64,000 bases of DNA from Pempheris klunzingeri (Eukaryota; Chordata; Actinopteri; Acropomatiformes; Pempheridae): the NCBI RefSeq assembly GCF_042242105.1, contig NC_092021.1:8646855-8710854 (forward strand). Reading direction: 5' to 3'. Below are positions 12,801 through 27,800 of this stretch, piece by piece. Position 1 is the first letter of the stretch. Each line of letters opens with the position of its first letter. The position numbers were made by a program, and so were the translations under genes. The notes under the pieces are model-generated. The model had not been told where the DNA came from. It saw only the letters and a list, made by a program, of their open reading frames with translations, and did no database searches.

Positions 12801-15800
12801 TTAAAATAGCAAGATTGCAGCATTTGGACTTGGACAGAAATACAACCTCATTTTGGACATTACATAAAAACTGGTGGAGACAATGACTCTCTTGCATTAT
12901 ATTGCATTAATAGAAATTTCTTACCTTCTAATTTCCTTCTGGATGTCATATAGGTCTGTCAGTCTGCGCATTTTCCTCAGAATAGTCTCTTCGTCGTCCA
13001 TTGGGTCCTCTTTCCTTTTAGCTACAGTAATGAGCACATTTTAATTAGACAAAGGCAAATGTGCAACTGAAAGACTAGGCATTTATTCATGTTAGTTCCT
13101 TCACTTTGCTTCTTAGCCACGCAGTCAATGGACTGTCAGATCCTTTTTGGCTCTGGACCTCTTACCTTCATGAACGGTGAGTTCAGCTTTACAGGACACA
13201 GATCCTGCCAGGTTCCTAGCAGTGCAGGTGTAAACTCCAGAGTCTTCTGGGCGAGCATTTAGGACCACCAGGGAACATTCATTATCGTCATACACAAATG
13301 TGTAATGGCTGCTCTCTGACAGCAGGATGTCATTCTGAAAGAGTTTCAGAAATAATTAATTTGAAGAGTTTTGCCTACTGTGCACTTCAGTCTGTCTTGG
13401 TACCCTCTTATTAAATGCTTGACTTTTGACTGCCAAAATTGATAAAAAACCTTGAACCAGAGGATGTCAGGAACGGGTTTGCCCTCCACAACCACAGCAA
13501 AGCGAGGGGTCTCCCCGGCACTAACATCCAAATCCTCCATGATAGTTTCAAATGTTGGTGGAGCTGGAGACAGAGTTGCAAAGGTACAACACAATGTTAC
13601 ATCAGCTTTAAACAAACATATGGACTGACAGGAAGAATCAGTCTATTGCCTACCTGCCATGTCCACATTGAAAGTGCAGCTGTCACTGCCATATTTGTTG
13701 GAGGCCACAAACGCCATCTCTCCGACGTCAGTGCTCTTCACTTTGAGCAGCTTCAGGCTGTGCTGGTCATCATCTGGCATTGTCATCTCATACAGGCCAG
13801 GCTTGTTGGCCAGGACCACCCCCCTCCTGTGGAAAAGGGTTTGTATTGTAATCCAGGAGAGCAGCAGACTGTCAGCAGGTGTGATGGATGTTTGACTCTT
13901 GCTTGAGTAAGTCAGAACACAATAATAAACTTTTTCAGTGTTCACTGGAATCTTTGATCACTTGGATTAACAGCTGCTTGTATGCATTGTCATACTGTAT
14001 TCATGCTTGTCAGTCATGCAGCCTGGCTGCCCTGTAACACACTGGGGCCACAAGGTGGCGACTGTAGATACCACTTGACTTGACTAATCAACTTGTCCTG
14101 TGACCTGAACACACAAAGCACACCTTTTGCAATGTTGGAGAAAGTATCACGGAAAGATGCAAGAGCATCCATGTTTTTTTTCTCTTTTTAAGTAAGACTT
14201 AAAACTTAACTTAACTTCTACAAGTAAAACAAAGAAAAAGAGACAACAGAGACACAGACACCTCTTCCAGATGACTGCAGTGTTGACATGATTGAGGGTG
14301 ACAGTGATGGTGACTGACTGGTTTTCCATAACATATACAATTTCTGGCTTGTCAATAATCACTGGAGCCTCCTGAAGATAGGAACCTAGAAGAAAATCAA
14401 AATGTACACACAGATATTATTTAATAACCAGGTAGCACACGGGGATGGATTGATGGATGGCAGCTCTAAAAACCCAAACGTACCTCGGTCCAGGAGCTGC
14501 ACTGGGTCGGTGGCAGGCGAGGGCTTGCTGAAGGCTTTGGAGGTGATGGTCAGGATCCTGAAAGCATAGCGCACACCTTTGGAGAGGGTGGTGATGCCGT
14601 AGGTGGTCTCCTTCAGGCCAGAAGCTATGATGGTCCACTGGATGGAGCCCAGGGCTTGTTGTTGTATAGCATACATCAGGGAGTTGGGGTCTGAAAGAAA
14701 AAGGGTTTCACACAAATTGTTGCCTGTCATCAATGTATGAGTTTGTTAAATGCATTTTCACTAATGTCAGCAGGACATTGCTGATTAAACCTGGATAACA
14801 AAGTTATTCTGAACATCATTCTTGTGTACCAATGGAAGGGTCCAGCCTCCTCGGTTTCTTCCAGCTTAGGGTAATGGTTTTACCAGTGATGGACTCTATC
14901 ACTGGAGTCCCATCAGGGGGGTCAGGGAGGATATCTGAAAACGATGACAATGCAATCAGAGGTCCGTAAATGTGTCTGATCTGTAATTGTCCAAGAGGGT
15001 GTTCCAGGAGGCGCTGACCCACTATTTGTTATTTAGCACAATTACATAATCAGTGGGCCACACACAAGACTATTGTCATACTCTTATTCTAAGCCTTTCT
15101 TATATTTTTCCTGTGAGTTTTGTTCATGCGAGTGTTTCAAGTCGGATTCACTGAACTCTGCACAAACTTGTCACTCGGTCCAGCCCGATGAACACATACA
15201 AGGCTGCCTGCTCTGCTCCATTTGTTTCATTCACAGAATTGTTACCAAAGAGTAAAACAGAAGACTTTCACACAGCTGATCTTCAAGTCCTGCTGTCAGA
15301 AATCAGCAGGTGAAAACAATTTTAGCAGTTTCACCAGTCATATTGGAGGACCACTTTGTTGTTTGCAATCTTTTCAGAACAATTGTAGTAATTATAATTA
15401 TAATAAGTATTACTAGTACAGCTTCCAATGATGTAGCATTAGAGCAGCATCCCATGATGAGAGGCACACATGTTACAACCAGAGATACTTGACAGGAGAA
15501 TACTGGACAGACACCTGCGCAAAGGCAGCTGTTGGAGTGAATTTTCCCATCAACTACTGAAATGTAATTTGCTGCTCCGAAATAATGTGCCAATAAAAAT
15601 GATGAAAGAATCCACATTCATTTATATTGAGGTATTACAATTCTGAAGTCAAACACGTGCATTTTCCCCCTGTGGAGAAAGGCAGACTATCTGCTGATGA
15701 CTCATATGAAAGGTCTGGACAGATTGTGTTCATCTGCCAGAGAAAAGTATGAGAAAGCAAAGGAAAACTGGTGAAATTTCTTAAATCACTAATATGTACC

Positions 15801-18800
15801 ACTCCAGAACAGATCTGTTAGTATGTGTGGTTGTTCGATGAAGCCAAAAAAGGAATGAAAATCACCTGTGACATAGAGATGAGCATAGCAGGTGGCCTTG
15901 CCGACTTTGTTAGAGATGACACTCTTGTAAACACCTCCGTGGCCATGGCACACAGAGCGGATAACCAGGCTGTGGACGTCACGGACTACAGGAGGAAGCA
16001 GAGATGAAATTAAGTTTTTTTTGTCATATGGGTCCTTTTAGTGTGCACAGGCAACATATTTGTCATAAATAAATAAATAAATAATACATTCCATAAACAG
16101 AATATATAGTATATATGTTTTTTCTAAATTATTATATTCTTTACACCCCAGATTGGTTGTAAATTATGCTAATGATTTGCAAAGACAGAAAGGTTTCTTC
16201 TCATGATACATTTGATAACGCTCTTTGTTCCTTTGATGCATATATTAATTTCATTCTAACTTTCAATAAAAATGCTAATTTAGAGGAATGTCCCTGAGTG
16301 TAATTGCCTTGTGGAGGCCTGAACACTTGGTGAATGCTAATGCACTTACACTGTGTCATCTTTCTGTCCTCTGTGCTGTCAATCCTTTTGCCGTTGTGGA
16401 ACCAGACGATGGTGGGGTATGGCAGACCAGCCACTTTACATTTCAGCACGGCCTCCTTTCCCTCAATCACATCCAGGTCATAAAGGGGTTTGATGAAGTC
16501 AGGCATGGTGAAACGCTCTATCTCATTCTCTGGGACCTCTGGCTCCTCTGGGATTGATGGCATCTTCTCCAGTTTAGCCCTAATGGGAAGGGCAGACAGG
16601 GAACAAAAGGATGGAGAAAGTGGCACATAGGAGAACATGTGGATTATCTCCATATGTCTGTTACTGAAACACACAAGAGCTAAGGCCCAGTGGAAAAAAA
16701 CGCTCTTACATCTGTGAGGAGATGGCTGGCCGCGGTTCTTGTATGTAAAGTTCGGCTGAGCTCTCCGCGTCGCCGTGGCTGTTATGGGCTGTGACAGTGT
16801 AAAAACCCTCATCCTCATTGGTCACGTGTGAAATAATGAGAGAGTGCCGGCCGGCCTCCTTCAGAATACGAATATCCTCACTTTCTGTGAGCGGACGGTC
16901 TGGGGAGAAAGAAAAGTGCCATTTCAACAAAAGAGCATTAATGTTAGGGTTAAAGGTTCTGTGATACACTTGGGTGCAAGAACAATTTCTGAATCCTAAA
17001 AGCAATTCTAACAGGTCATTAAGATGAACAGGTGTAACCTTTTCACTGTTTTCACACATCTAATGTGATCCTAATGACACTACAGAGTGCAGTCCTACCA
17101 AAGTGACTCCAGATGACCTTAGGAGATGGTGTCCCACTGACTTTGCAGTCGAATCGGGCGTTACGCCCCTCAATCACTTCTAAAACATCCAGCTTGCGAG
17201 TGAAGAGAGGTTCAATTGAAGGGATGACTTTGAGTTTTCCACATGAAGTCACCTCCTCTGAAGAGTAAGATTCGAATTCAGAAACAGCAGGAATGAATAA
17301 AATAAATTCCTCTTAACTTGACATCATATTGTCATGTTTACTCTTCAGACGTACCTTTAGCCGTGCTAAGCTTGCACATGTATGTCCCGGTGTCGTCCTC
17401 ATGTACAGAGTTGAGCAGCAGCCGGCACTTTCTTCCATCAAAGTGCATCTTACAGTTGAGCAAAGCCGGCTGGATCAGTTTCCCATCTGCAAGCCAGTCC
17501 ACATCGGTGTCCTTGGGTCCAATGACATGACACTCAAACAGAACCGTCTCCCCGGCCTTGGCTGTGATGTCTCTGAGCGGGCGGGTGACAGCCAGGCCAG
17601 GCTCCACTGGTGGTGCTGCATGGGAATAAAGGACAGAAGCGCTGTTAAGTGATACCTGAAGGTTGGTACTGTGAATTAGTCTCAGGTCACAAATGAATGT
17701 TTTTATACACTTGGATTTATGATGTAAATGAACATGTTGACTAACAAGTAAACTAGTGTCAGGAATTTAGAACTTAACTTCTAAATTAACAAAACTTACA
17801 ATGATGAGTGAAATGTGGATTTGTTCAAAAAGTGACATCAAACACCGGTGCCTTTGAAAAGAAGCGTACCTTTTACCTCCAGCTTTCCTTCACACTGCTT
17901 GGTGCCATACTCATTAATGATCTTACAGGTGTAAACCCCAGAGTCGGCTCTCACCGCCGACTTGATGGTCATTTGAAAAGTGCCGTCCTCTGTCTCATGT
18001 AAAATGTGACGTGGGCCTGTTTTCACCGTGACTCTGTCCCTCAGCCTGCAAAAGAGGACAATTAACACACCACTGAATGTTTTTATTAATTTAATTTATG
18101 TAATGAAGGATGCCCAAGCGCACGCTTTTTCAAATACAAGCTCTCTTCTGGGTGGTATGAAGGGGGTGGGATACATAATCCAGGGCTGCCAATATTATAT
18201 TTAGCTCTTTCTTTTCTGCTATTGTCTCTCTAGAGTCATGACTAACTCCAATGACAGAACCTGCCGGAGTGATTCATCCTATTCTTATCTCCTACATTAA
18301 AGGATAACACTGGCATTATTCTACATTGCACATGTTGTGCACAGATCCCATGAAAACACCAAAACCTACAATGTGTTAATCCATCTGTCAGTGCATTTTG
18401 TCTTCACTACTAAAGATGCCACTTGTATTTGAAATTGTACCTGCTGATAGAACATAGGAAAAAATATCTAACCTGTAATCATTTGTTTGAAAATTCTTAA
18501 AATGGAGAAAACTAACAAGCTGTGCCGGATGGATAATCATGGCACCAGACCATCTGAGAGGTGTGAGAAAGTATTTTTAATACAACACCATAGATGGTGC
18601 ACTAGTGAGTATCAACAGCAGCAGGATGGTGTATGTGGGACTGACTCAAAATCAACTACAGTGTCTACATGCTTGTGGTAATGAAAGGAACATGTCACCC
18701 AGTTAACAGTGTGGCTCACTGATGAATCTTAAGTAATTCCTGGACAACAGAGGAATGAGACGTATCAGGCTTTGGTCTTTTCATGGGATTCGTTGACACT

Positions 18801-21800
18801 AAGAAAAACGTGGCATATTGCCAGTCTGATCCTTTGAAGCTGCTGTCCTTGCTACCAACAACAACAAAGAGCTAGCTGATAGAACATATGAGGAAGCACT
18901 CTACAAACACAAAAGGGCCCTTCTGATGTAATGCAATCAGATCTGGCTCTTTTTTGGATGGCCTCAGCGTTGCATGTGAATCCCAGATTGGCGCCTGAGA
19001 GCTCATTAGTTCTGCCAGACATTTTTTGTCTCTGGGCACTAAGCAGTTCCGTGGCACATGAGGGAAGTGTGTCATTCTTCCATTTTCCCTCCCAAGTTTC
19101 TCTCTGTCCTTTAACAGATCCAATAAAGCAGCATGCTCTGGAACAAACTATGCAGTCAAGCAAACGTGCTCATGGTTTGTGACACAGAGAAAGTTGTTTC
19201 GATTTCTCATGCGGGCAATGAGTTTAAGCAGTTTGATGAGATGAGGACCTACCAATAGAGCATGGGTTTGGGTTGTCCACTTATTCGGACAGACATGGTG
19301 ACTTCCTGTCCTTCAATGACAGCTTGATCACTCATTGTTACCTGTTTGAAATGTAATGCAAGTTAGAGGCTGAGAGATGCATTTTAACTGCGAGCTTTAC
19401 TTGATAGATGTGTTGATGGGTTGTTGGACACTACATGAAAATTAATATTGATAGAATCATGGACATCCTGAAGGCTACTTGAAACATTTTCATGCAATAG
19501 CTTGCAACTAACTGGTCCAAAATGCAGTTGAGTAAGTGTCAATGGTAAACATACAGATGTCATACTCTAAAAGGGAAAGTCAATTAGGTATCTAATTAGA
19601 TCTGTCTGTGCAGTCTCACCAGGAATGCAGGGGGTTTCCTGAATCGTGTATCAATACTTCGCTTTGGCTCTGGCCCTCCGAAATCCATGCCTTCCTCCAG
19701 GGGACTGAGATACTCCTCATCAGATGTAATAGGGCTGCTGATATCCATAGGGACGCCCAGGTTTCCCTTTGGCTCCTGCACGGAGTCTGTAAAAGCAACA
19801 AGGTTACATCACAATCCAGCTCACAAGCAAGTCCTATATGTACCTTTCAGTTTATCTCTGTAAACTTTACTTTGTGTTCCTGAGAGCACAGCTCAGTGAG
19901 AGCGCAGGAGTTCATGTATTGAAAGGAAAAAAAAAACCAACATAAAAACATAGCCCACCCTTAAAATATAATTAGAATCTGAGATGTCAAATGTGATATC
20001 CAAACAATAGTGGATTCACAGTGGGTGGAGCCAGTGGGCCTCAGTGGGCAATTTATAGGTTCAGTTTCGCCTCTGAGTTGCTATGGTAACTATAAGTGCG
20101 GTTGTTCAGCTGGAATATATGGCACAGACATTTTGCTCAGAGAGATAATGACAAGGGAGCAGGAGAGAAATCAGCTGAAACACAATGCCAATGTGGGAAG
20201 AACCCACAACATGTTTTCTTCTATTTAAGATGGAGACCTGTCAAATTAAAAAGTATGAATATGCAGGGTGTTTTTAAATTAATCTCTAATGAAAATAGTG
20301 TGTGTCCCATTCAATTTTTGACAGACTATAATAACAATTCTCAGGTGTTTCTCAGATACCTGACTTCATCAATGAGTGAACATATATTTAATTGTAGATA
20401 ATAATGATATAATAATAAGATAATAATAATAACCAACATGCATGTCATCGCAGCATGATGCTGTTCATGCTAGTGTTCTTCTTTTTCTGGTTGAACTGCT
20501 CTAATTAGAAATAAGCAACTGTTCTTTTTTGTTTAAAACCTCCACTATGGTCGATCTGACTAAAACTGCAATTTCATATCATTTTCTTTGCATAATAGTG
20601 CTTACAAATCAACTTAACTTTAGGTCTCAGCTTTCAAGCACCACAAAACAGTTGTGTTTAAACTCCCATAAATCCCAAAAGTAAAACTTACCTGCTCTAA
20701 CTATCAGGGTGGCACTGCTGGACGCTCTGCCCACCTGATTAACAGCAGTTACAAAGTATTTTCCACTGTCACTTATTCTTGCTGATTTGATGAGCAGACT
20801 GTGTCGTTCACCCTCCACTTTGACTGTGTAATTTGCAATGCTGGTCATTTGCGTGTTGTCTTTCATCCAGGTAACTTCAGCAGACAAAGAAGACAAATAG
20901 AGCCATTTGTGTGTGATTGCTTAAATACACTTTACAAAATTACCTTCAAGGTTTTTGCACAGCATGTTACCTTCAGGGATGGGGGTGCCTGCAATGATAC
21001 ATTTTAGAAGCACATCTGCACCAGCAGATGCTACTGTGTCCTGGAGGGGAAACTCAAACACAGGGGCCTCCAATGGGTCTTCTCCAGCAGACACATAAGA
21101 ATCATCTGAAGAATCTGCACAGTTTAACAGAAGACAAGCTCGAAGTCATTTTCTTCCTCTAACAAACGGTAGGAGAAACCTCCCTCTAGTCGAAATTCCT
21201 TAATTGGTTGGTTAAACATGAAAAACAAGCTGAGTGGAACTTCACAGTACAACAGAAAGCTAAATGAAAAAATCTAACCTTGCTCTGGAGACATGGGTCG
21301 AGGGCGACGGTTCTTTCCTTTGGTCTTCTGCTGTTGTCCCTCTTTGGCACCAGTAGTCACCTGCTGAAGCTGAGCTCTCTTCACAGGAGCATCCTCTTCC
21401 ATCTTTTCATCTTCGACAATAATCGCAGGGATTCTTATCTTTAAGGCTGGTTTGGGAGGCTCCACTTCCATTTTATCCTCTGATGAAGTGACTGGTGAAA
21501 TCCTTGGGGGTTTTGGAGGAGGTTGAGGGGTGAGATCTTGTATAACGACTGACCTTTTTTGTACCAGTGGACTTTCAGGTCTGTTTTCGATTTTTCTTAT
21601 TATTATTTCTATTGGTGTTTTTCTTCCTGAAGTCTCATCCTTTTGTGATTTTTGCACAAGAGATTCTTGAATGTTCGGGGATTCTTGCATTCGAGATACC
21701 CTTTGCACAAGAGGACTAGGTGGCCTTCGCTCAACTTTGCGTAGTGTCATCTCAGCAACATTTCTGCTTGGCGACTCTTCCCTTTGTCGATGATGTAATG

Positions 21801-24800
21801 CTGGTGATGATCTTTGAATGATTTCTGTAACTGGACTGACTCTACTTAATTCTCTCACTGATCGTTGACCTGGTAAGTCAGATAACTGCATGGACTCTGG
21901 GGTGCCTGCAACTTCACCAAATCTACTGACTGTTACAGTTGTTGAGCCAGTGCTTGTTGTCTTTTGGGGTTGGGATCTATATGGTTCTTGCTGTGTTAGC
22001 TGTTGTTGCTGCACTGGTTGTTGTTCCTTTTCTCTTTGCTCCTTTGCCCACTGGGCACGTTCCCTTTCTTGGAGTTTTTGAAGGACTTGTGGAGGAATTG
22101 GTTCAATTTTCCTGAGAGGTTGGGGCTGCTTGCTCCTCAGAGTGAGTTGTTCAGTTGAAAATGACTTCTTCAAATGAGGTTTACCAACAAGTTTCTTAAT
22201 GCGCTGGAGCTCCTCAGTGAACTTGTTCTCAATGTCCTGAACTTTTTGGGTGTATCGAGGTTTCTCTTCAAGCGAAGCAGCTCTTTGTCTAAACATAGAT
22301 CTCCGTTCAGCGGCATCCTCCTTCAAAGCCTCCCTTAGATCTTCCTTTGAACTTTCTCTAGAGATGCCCAGCCGGCTTCCTCCATCATCTGAATCTACAG
22401 ATCCAGCACGATTGAACCCTGCCCAGGATCTTCCCGAGAAGGAACCTTCTGGAATATCAAGGCTTCGTCTCCGTTCCTCTAAGCCACGAACCTTCTCAAA
22501 AACCTTTGAGCTCGCCCTGGTAAGCTTTGGGGATGGTCTGAGAGCAAATTCTTTCCTGGAGTACTCGCTCAGTGGAGTCTGTGGTCGGGAGTCCTGGCTT
22601 TGCGACGCTGGTTTTGTCTGTTTAACTTTTTCTTCAAACTCCCCCGGCACTGTGTCTTGGTAATCAGTTGGCACAACAATTTTCTTCCGTAAACTGAGAG
22701 GTGTAGTTGAACCAGAGCGACTTGGCATTGGAGAGGTGGAGGGACGTTTGACGAGTCTTGGGGATGGGGGTGGGAGGTCTTGTGGGGGAGATTCTCTTGA
22801 AAAATTATCTGAATGGCTCCTGAAATAGAGGATTTGGAGCAAATTTGTTGGAATTAGTAGGCTATTACTAATTCACAATCTGTTGTATTGTATTTAGCTA
22901 TATAGGAGCTATTAGTCCAATAATACAAAGTACAATGACAACCTATTTTTAAACTAATAGGGTTATTTGCATGTTTCCTTCTTGCCTGGTTGTGTTAGAG
23001 TGATCCTCATGTCCATGTGTTCTATTGTCATCTTCTGCACATTTGTCCATCACTGCATCTCATGAAAAAAGGACATATTGTACAGGTAAGCAATCAGGTA
23101 CTTGCATTGATTAGACACACGACACAAATGTGACGCAGCACTAATCAATTTTCTTCATAAACACTGAATGAGATGACAAATTTTAAAGGGGTCACACAAA
23201 AAAGATGGTGAACACAGCAGAGGAATTGGCAGCTAAAGAGCTAATATTTCCAAAATATTAGCTATATTGATACAGTGCTAAAAGGAGAATAAATGTTAGA
23301 CTTATGCTCATTAGGTAGATGCAATACCTCTCCAATTAATTGAGAATGTTGTTCTGAAGTGGCCAAAAAGGCCAAAAAATAAAAAATAAATCAAAAAAAT
23401 CAATTCATGCAGCTTTAAGTGCAGATGAGCAAAAGCTTTCATTTACACATCTGAGAATTCTCATTAATGTCTATAATTGTTAATCATGTAGCACTGATAG
23501 AAAACAGTAAAACAGAGATTAAAGAAGATGAAAACATGATGGCAACCTGTATGCACAGCCTGGTCCTCAGCATCCCCACTATCGTCTTTGGTCTCAAATT
23601 GGTCTCCACCTTCATCTTCAGTTGTTTCGGAATCTATACAAAATATACAAAACAATAGAAAAATCATCTTTCACTTGATTACATTTCAGCCGGAGCAATG
23701 TTTTGAAGAACATTATTGTTGAGAAAAGTAATGCGAGTTAAAACAGAAATAATGTATATAATGTGTTCTTTGGGTACTGGTGGAAAACAATGTTTCCATA
23801 GTGGCAGCATAGGAAGCAAAGAGAGCACACTGTTACTATAGGAACCAATAGAATACATTGTCCTATTCACTTTTCTCTTTCATGGTGTTGGGAGAAAAGC
23901 AGCTGGAAATTCCCAGTGCAAACTGATGCTGAAGGTGACACATTTCATTCAACTTCATTTCTTAGAATTGATTTAACCAAGGTGTGAAGGTAAAATCGCA
24001 ATGCTAGTCTAAAATTGATCATACTAAGCATTTCAAATACTACATATCTAAAATTAAACCAACTAAAAGTGTAGTTTTTCATTGCATTAGATCTGATCTC
24101 TCTTTGATTGTGTCTGACCACCCTCAGGGTCTCATTACCACAGCCAAGCTTAATGTTCTAAATTTGCTGCAGCTGAATTGTTTAGTTTGTTATCATTCGT
24201 AATCATCTCATCAATGTTATTGATATTATAGAAGGGAATGTAACACGGAGGAGCAAAATAAATAGAGGTGTTTCAGTAGAAAATCAACCTTGGTCACTTT
24301 TATCCTCTTTAAACCTAAAAATATATTCCAGCTGTTCCATCTGACAAATATGACTATTTTACTAAGACTTGGAGAAAATTCAGTCATTGGTAAAACTCAA
24401 AATAGAAAACACTATTGAGTCACTGCCATCCCAGCAGCTCTCATGAGGTGTTCGCTTCACAGTTGGTGGAATTACTTATAAAAAAAACACAGGCTATCTG
24501 TTATTCCATTGCAGTAAAAGAACACAATAGGATAATACTGAACAGGATAGAGAAATACTGGAAATACTCCCATGAGTTCAGAGGAAAGAAAACATCCACC
24601 ATACGATACACATTATATTCAATCTTTAATGTCTAATGACTGAAAGCAATCCAACTCTCTCAGTGGTTTATATGTTGCGTGTGTGTTAAGCTTGTGATTT
24701 TTCTCAACCTATTTAATCTACGTTCATAACAAGATGCAGATTCATGTAATATTTATATCATATGACTACATTGCAAAAATCACTCAAAATAAAACTCCCT

Positions 24801-27800
24801 TGGATGTTGATAATGTGAACTTTTTTCCAGAATAGCACATAATCATCTAATTCAGAAGTTTTCTTTACGAGCATGTTGAACTCTGATGTGAGATTTTTAC
24901 CTTTCCCTAAATCTTCCATAAGCAGCAGTTTCATCATAAACAGATTCTGTCCAAATGTTAAAAACTGAAGCAGTGTATCACAAAATGACACAAATGTCCA
25001 TTACAGCGATCATTTTTAAAATCAGAAAAAGTAATAACATGTCTATTGATCAAATTGCTGTTCTCACAGCTAACCATGCGTCAGGTTGATAACAAAAACA
25101 GTTTGAGTAAACCCACCTGGTTAACGGCTCTGTTAGCTTTAGCAAAACTAAATAAGAAAACAGATGCACGCAGCGGAAAAACGTTTTAGCGTAATTATGA
25201 CAATAGTTTTTACCTACAACCACAGATTTAAAAAAATGATTTTAGACAGTACTGCACATGCTGCATGAAAGTTCCATGTTTAATACAGCTGAGTAAACTC
25301 AGAAGCATTTAAATAAAGGTACACTACTTTTTAACCACACATTCATGTCCCCCAGATGATGAATCCTACTGAATCTACTTGGATTTTTTTCAACTCTGCC
25401 TTAAAGCACACACAGTCCAGAAAAGGAATGAGACATCACACATTAGTTTGGCGTGACAGGGTTACAGTGAGTGACTGCATGAGGTGCTACTGTACATATC
25501 CCACTACAGTCCCAGGAAGGTGTGGCTCATTAACCTGTCACTGCACTGTTACATCTTCCAAAGTCAAATTCACGCTCCACTGAGTACTTCTTCAATAAGT
25601 TTTTCCCTCTTTGTTGTTGTTGTGTTTGCAAGAGGGAAAATGAAAATAGGTTTAGTCATCTTCTTGGTTCTATTTTCAAGTCTGCCAGTAAGATTCACAC
25701 CGCAATATTAGAAAATTAGAATATTGGTTAACGACATTGAGAACACTTTGACAACATGGATATTTAAAATGTGTGTTCTAAGCTGTGCCAATGCCTTGAG
25801 CTTGGTGATTCTTATTCAGAGTTTCTGTTGGCTATGGTAATTATATTCCACACTAACATTGCTCCGATCTTGTCTCTCTTTTTATTAAAGGTGTACAGAG
25901 CAGCTTCATCTCCTTTAATCACTGTCACTGCACCTGACAGATGACACAATAACATTGTGTGGCCAGTTGTTGAACAGCAATGTTGAGAAAATGCTTTCAC
26001 GTGGAATATTTTACAGTCTCCTGTGTTCTACATACAGTAAATGGTTGAATCTGTATACAAAGAAAATATGACTGAGACAGATAACATGAAATAGCACTTG
26101 CCTGATTTTTTCTTTGGTCTGGATTTTTTTCATGGTCACTGTTGGTATCTCCTCCACAGGTATTTTTTTTCTTGGCTTACATTCAACAGCAGGGTATTCC
26201 CCGAGATACATTGGGGGTTCCGAGCCATTACTATACGGCTAAATCAGGAAATGTTCTATGCAGACATCAGCAAGTAACATCTGACTGGGATGTAAAAGAT
26301 TCAACTTATCTATATACTGTTATTATATACTGTTAGTCTGCTAACATGCAGGTAAAAGCTTCTCAATCAAATGCAAAGAAAAAAATGGAAAGAAGGCACT
26401 TTGGTCCATTATATAACAAGTTGCACCTCAGAGTCTCAGCACTTCTTCCAAGAGAATCCGTTTCTGAAAAGAATAGAGCATAGACCTCCATCCGCAAGTG
26501 GAAATGTCTGCTGAACGCATATCATCCACTGTGAGGGAGCCCCCCTGTCCACACAATAGCCAGCGACAGTGTGAGCATCTTCCCCCGCTGTGTTGCACTC
26601 TACAGGCAGTGCACACCGATAGGCAGAAAAACCAGTGGGAGTGATCCAGCCCTCTTGAGATCAGTGTTCTACAGCACCGGTTGACATTTTTCATTTTCTC
26701 CTTCCTCCCCATGTGCCTGTGTCTTATTTCTCAACCAGTGTAATGAGCTGATGTTGTGCTGTCGGCAGAGAGGGGGAGAATCACTGCAACAGCTAGAGGG
26801 ACCTCCTCGCTCCCCTGCATTGCTGGAACACTGTTCGCTCTCACAGAAAATTTGTTACTGGCTGCTTAGACCGGCTACACAAAGCAATCCTATTTCCAAA
26901 GGGTATGATAGATTTCATAGCCGTACTCACTGCTGCTGCTCTCACATGCTGTGTTTTGAATGACTCAGTCTCTAAGAATTCCTTCCCCTGAGGCGGAGGC
27001 AAAAGCATTACTGCTTACACATTTCATTTCACCAAAGAAGAGTATAAACCAGTGCACAGAAATAGCTACGTTTGTAAGTGACATTTCAATTCACATAGCA
27101 TCACACTGTGCTCAGGACAAAATAACAGTGTGAGCATGCTGACACATCTAAGAAAATTCAAATTCTTAAAAATCCCTCAGCTCAAAAAGGCACTATTTTA
27201 CAGCATTGTACAAAAATAATGCAAAACACATACAAAATATCTAACGGTTACAACCACAAAATGTTGCAACATTTCAAATACCTGCAGGCTTAATTACATG
27301 TCTGATTACATAATCGCAGGTTATGTAGAGTGCCTTCCTGTTTCCTTGGCAGCTGCACTTTATGTGCACTTTATATTAATTCAACATTCAAGAGGAAAGC
27401 TGTCATGATCATGTGTTGTGGCAAAAACAATGCAATGTTTTAGTGTTAGCCGCAGCACAGGAGACAGTATACAACCTGTAGCGCAATAACTGCGTTCTCA
27501 ATGAAAGAAGTATCAGCTCGTCCTTGTAATGTGTTACACGTTAAAGTCATATTTCACTACATGGTATCTCCAACACTGCTGGTGACCAGATTGGTTTATG
27601 GTTACTATTCCCTATCCAGGGCTGTGACTTAATGATGCTAAAATGTTAAATATAACAATTTTAGTATGGTATTAGCACCCATTTGTCTTAAAGATTCATT
27701 AATCAGAATTTTTTGTACAGTGAACAACAGATGAAACGACCACATGTAATGTGAAACATCATGCTTGTAAGTGATGAACCCACAGAAAATGATTACCCAA

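Noticed and set aside
19253..19620. A separate APEG-1 first exon and promoter in front of speg exon 8
   Set aside because: Only an in-frame ATG in exon 8 was found. The 278-bp intron shows no TATA box or alternative exon that I could support.
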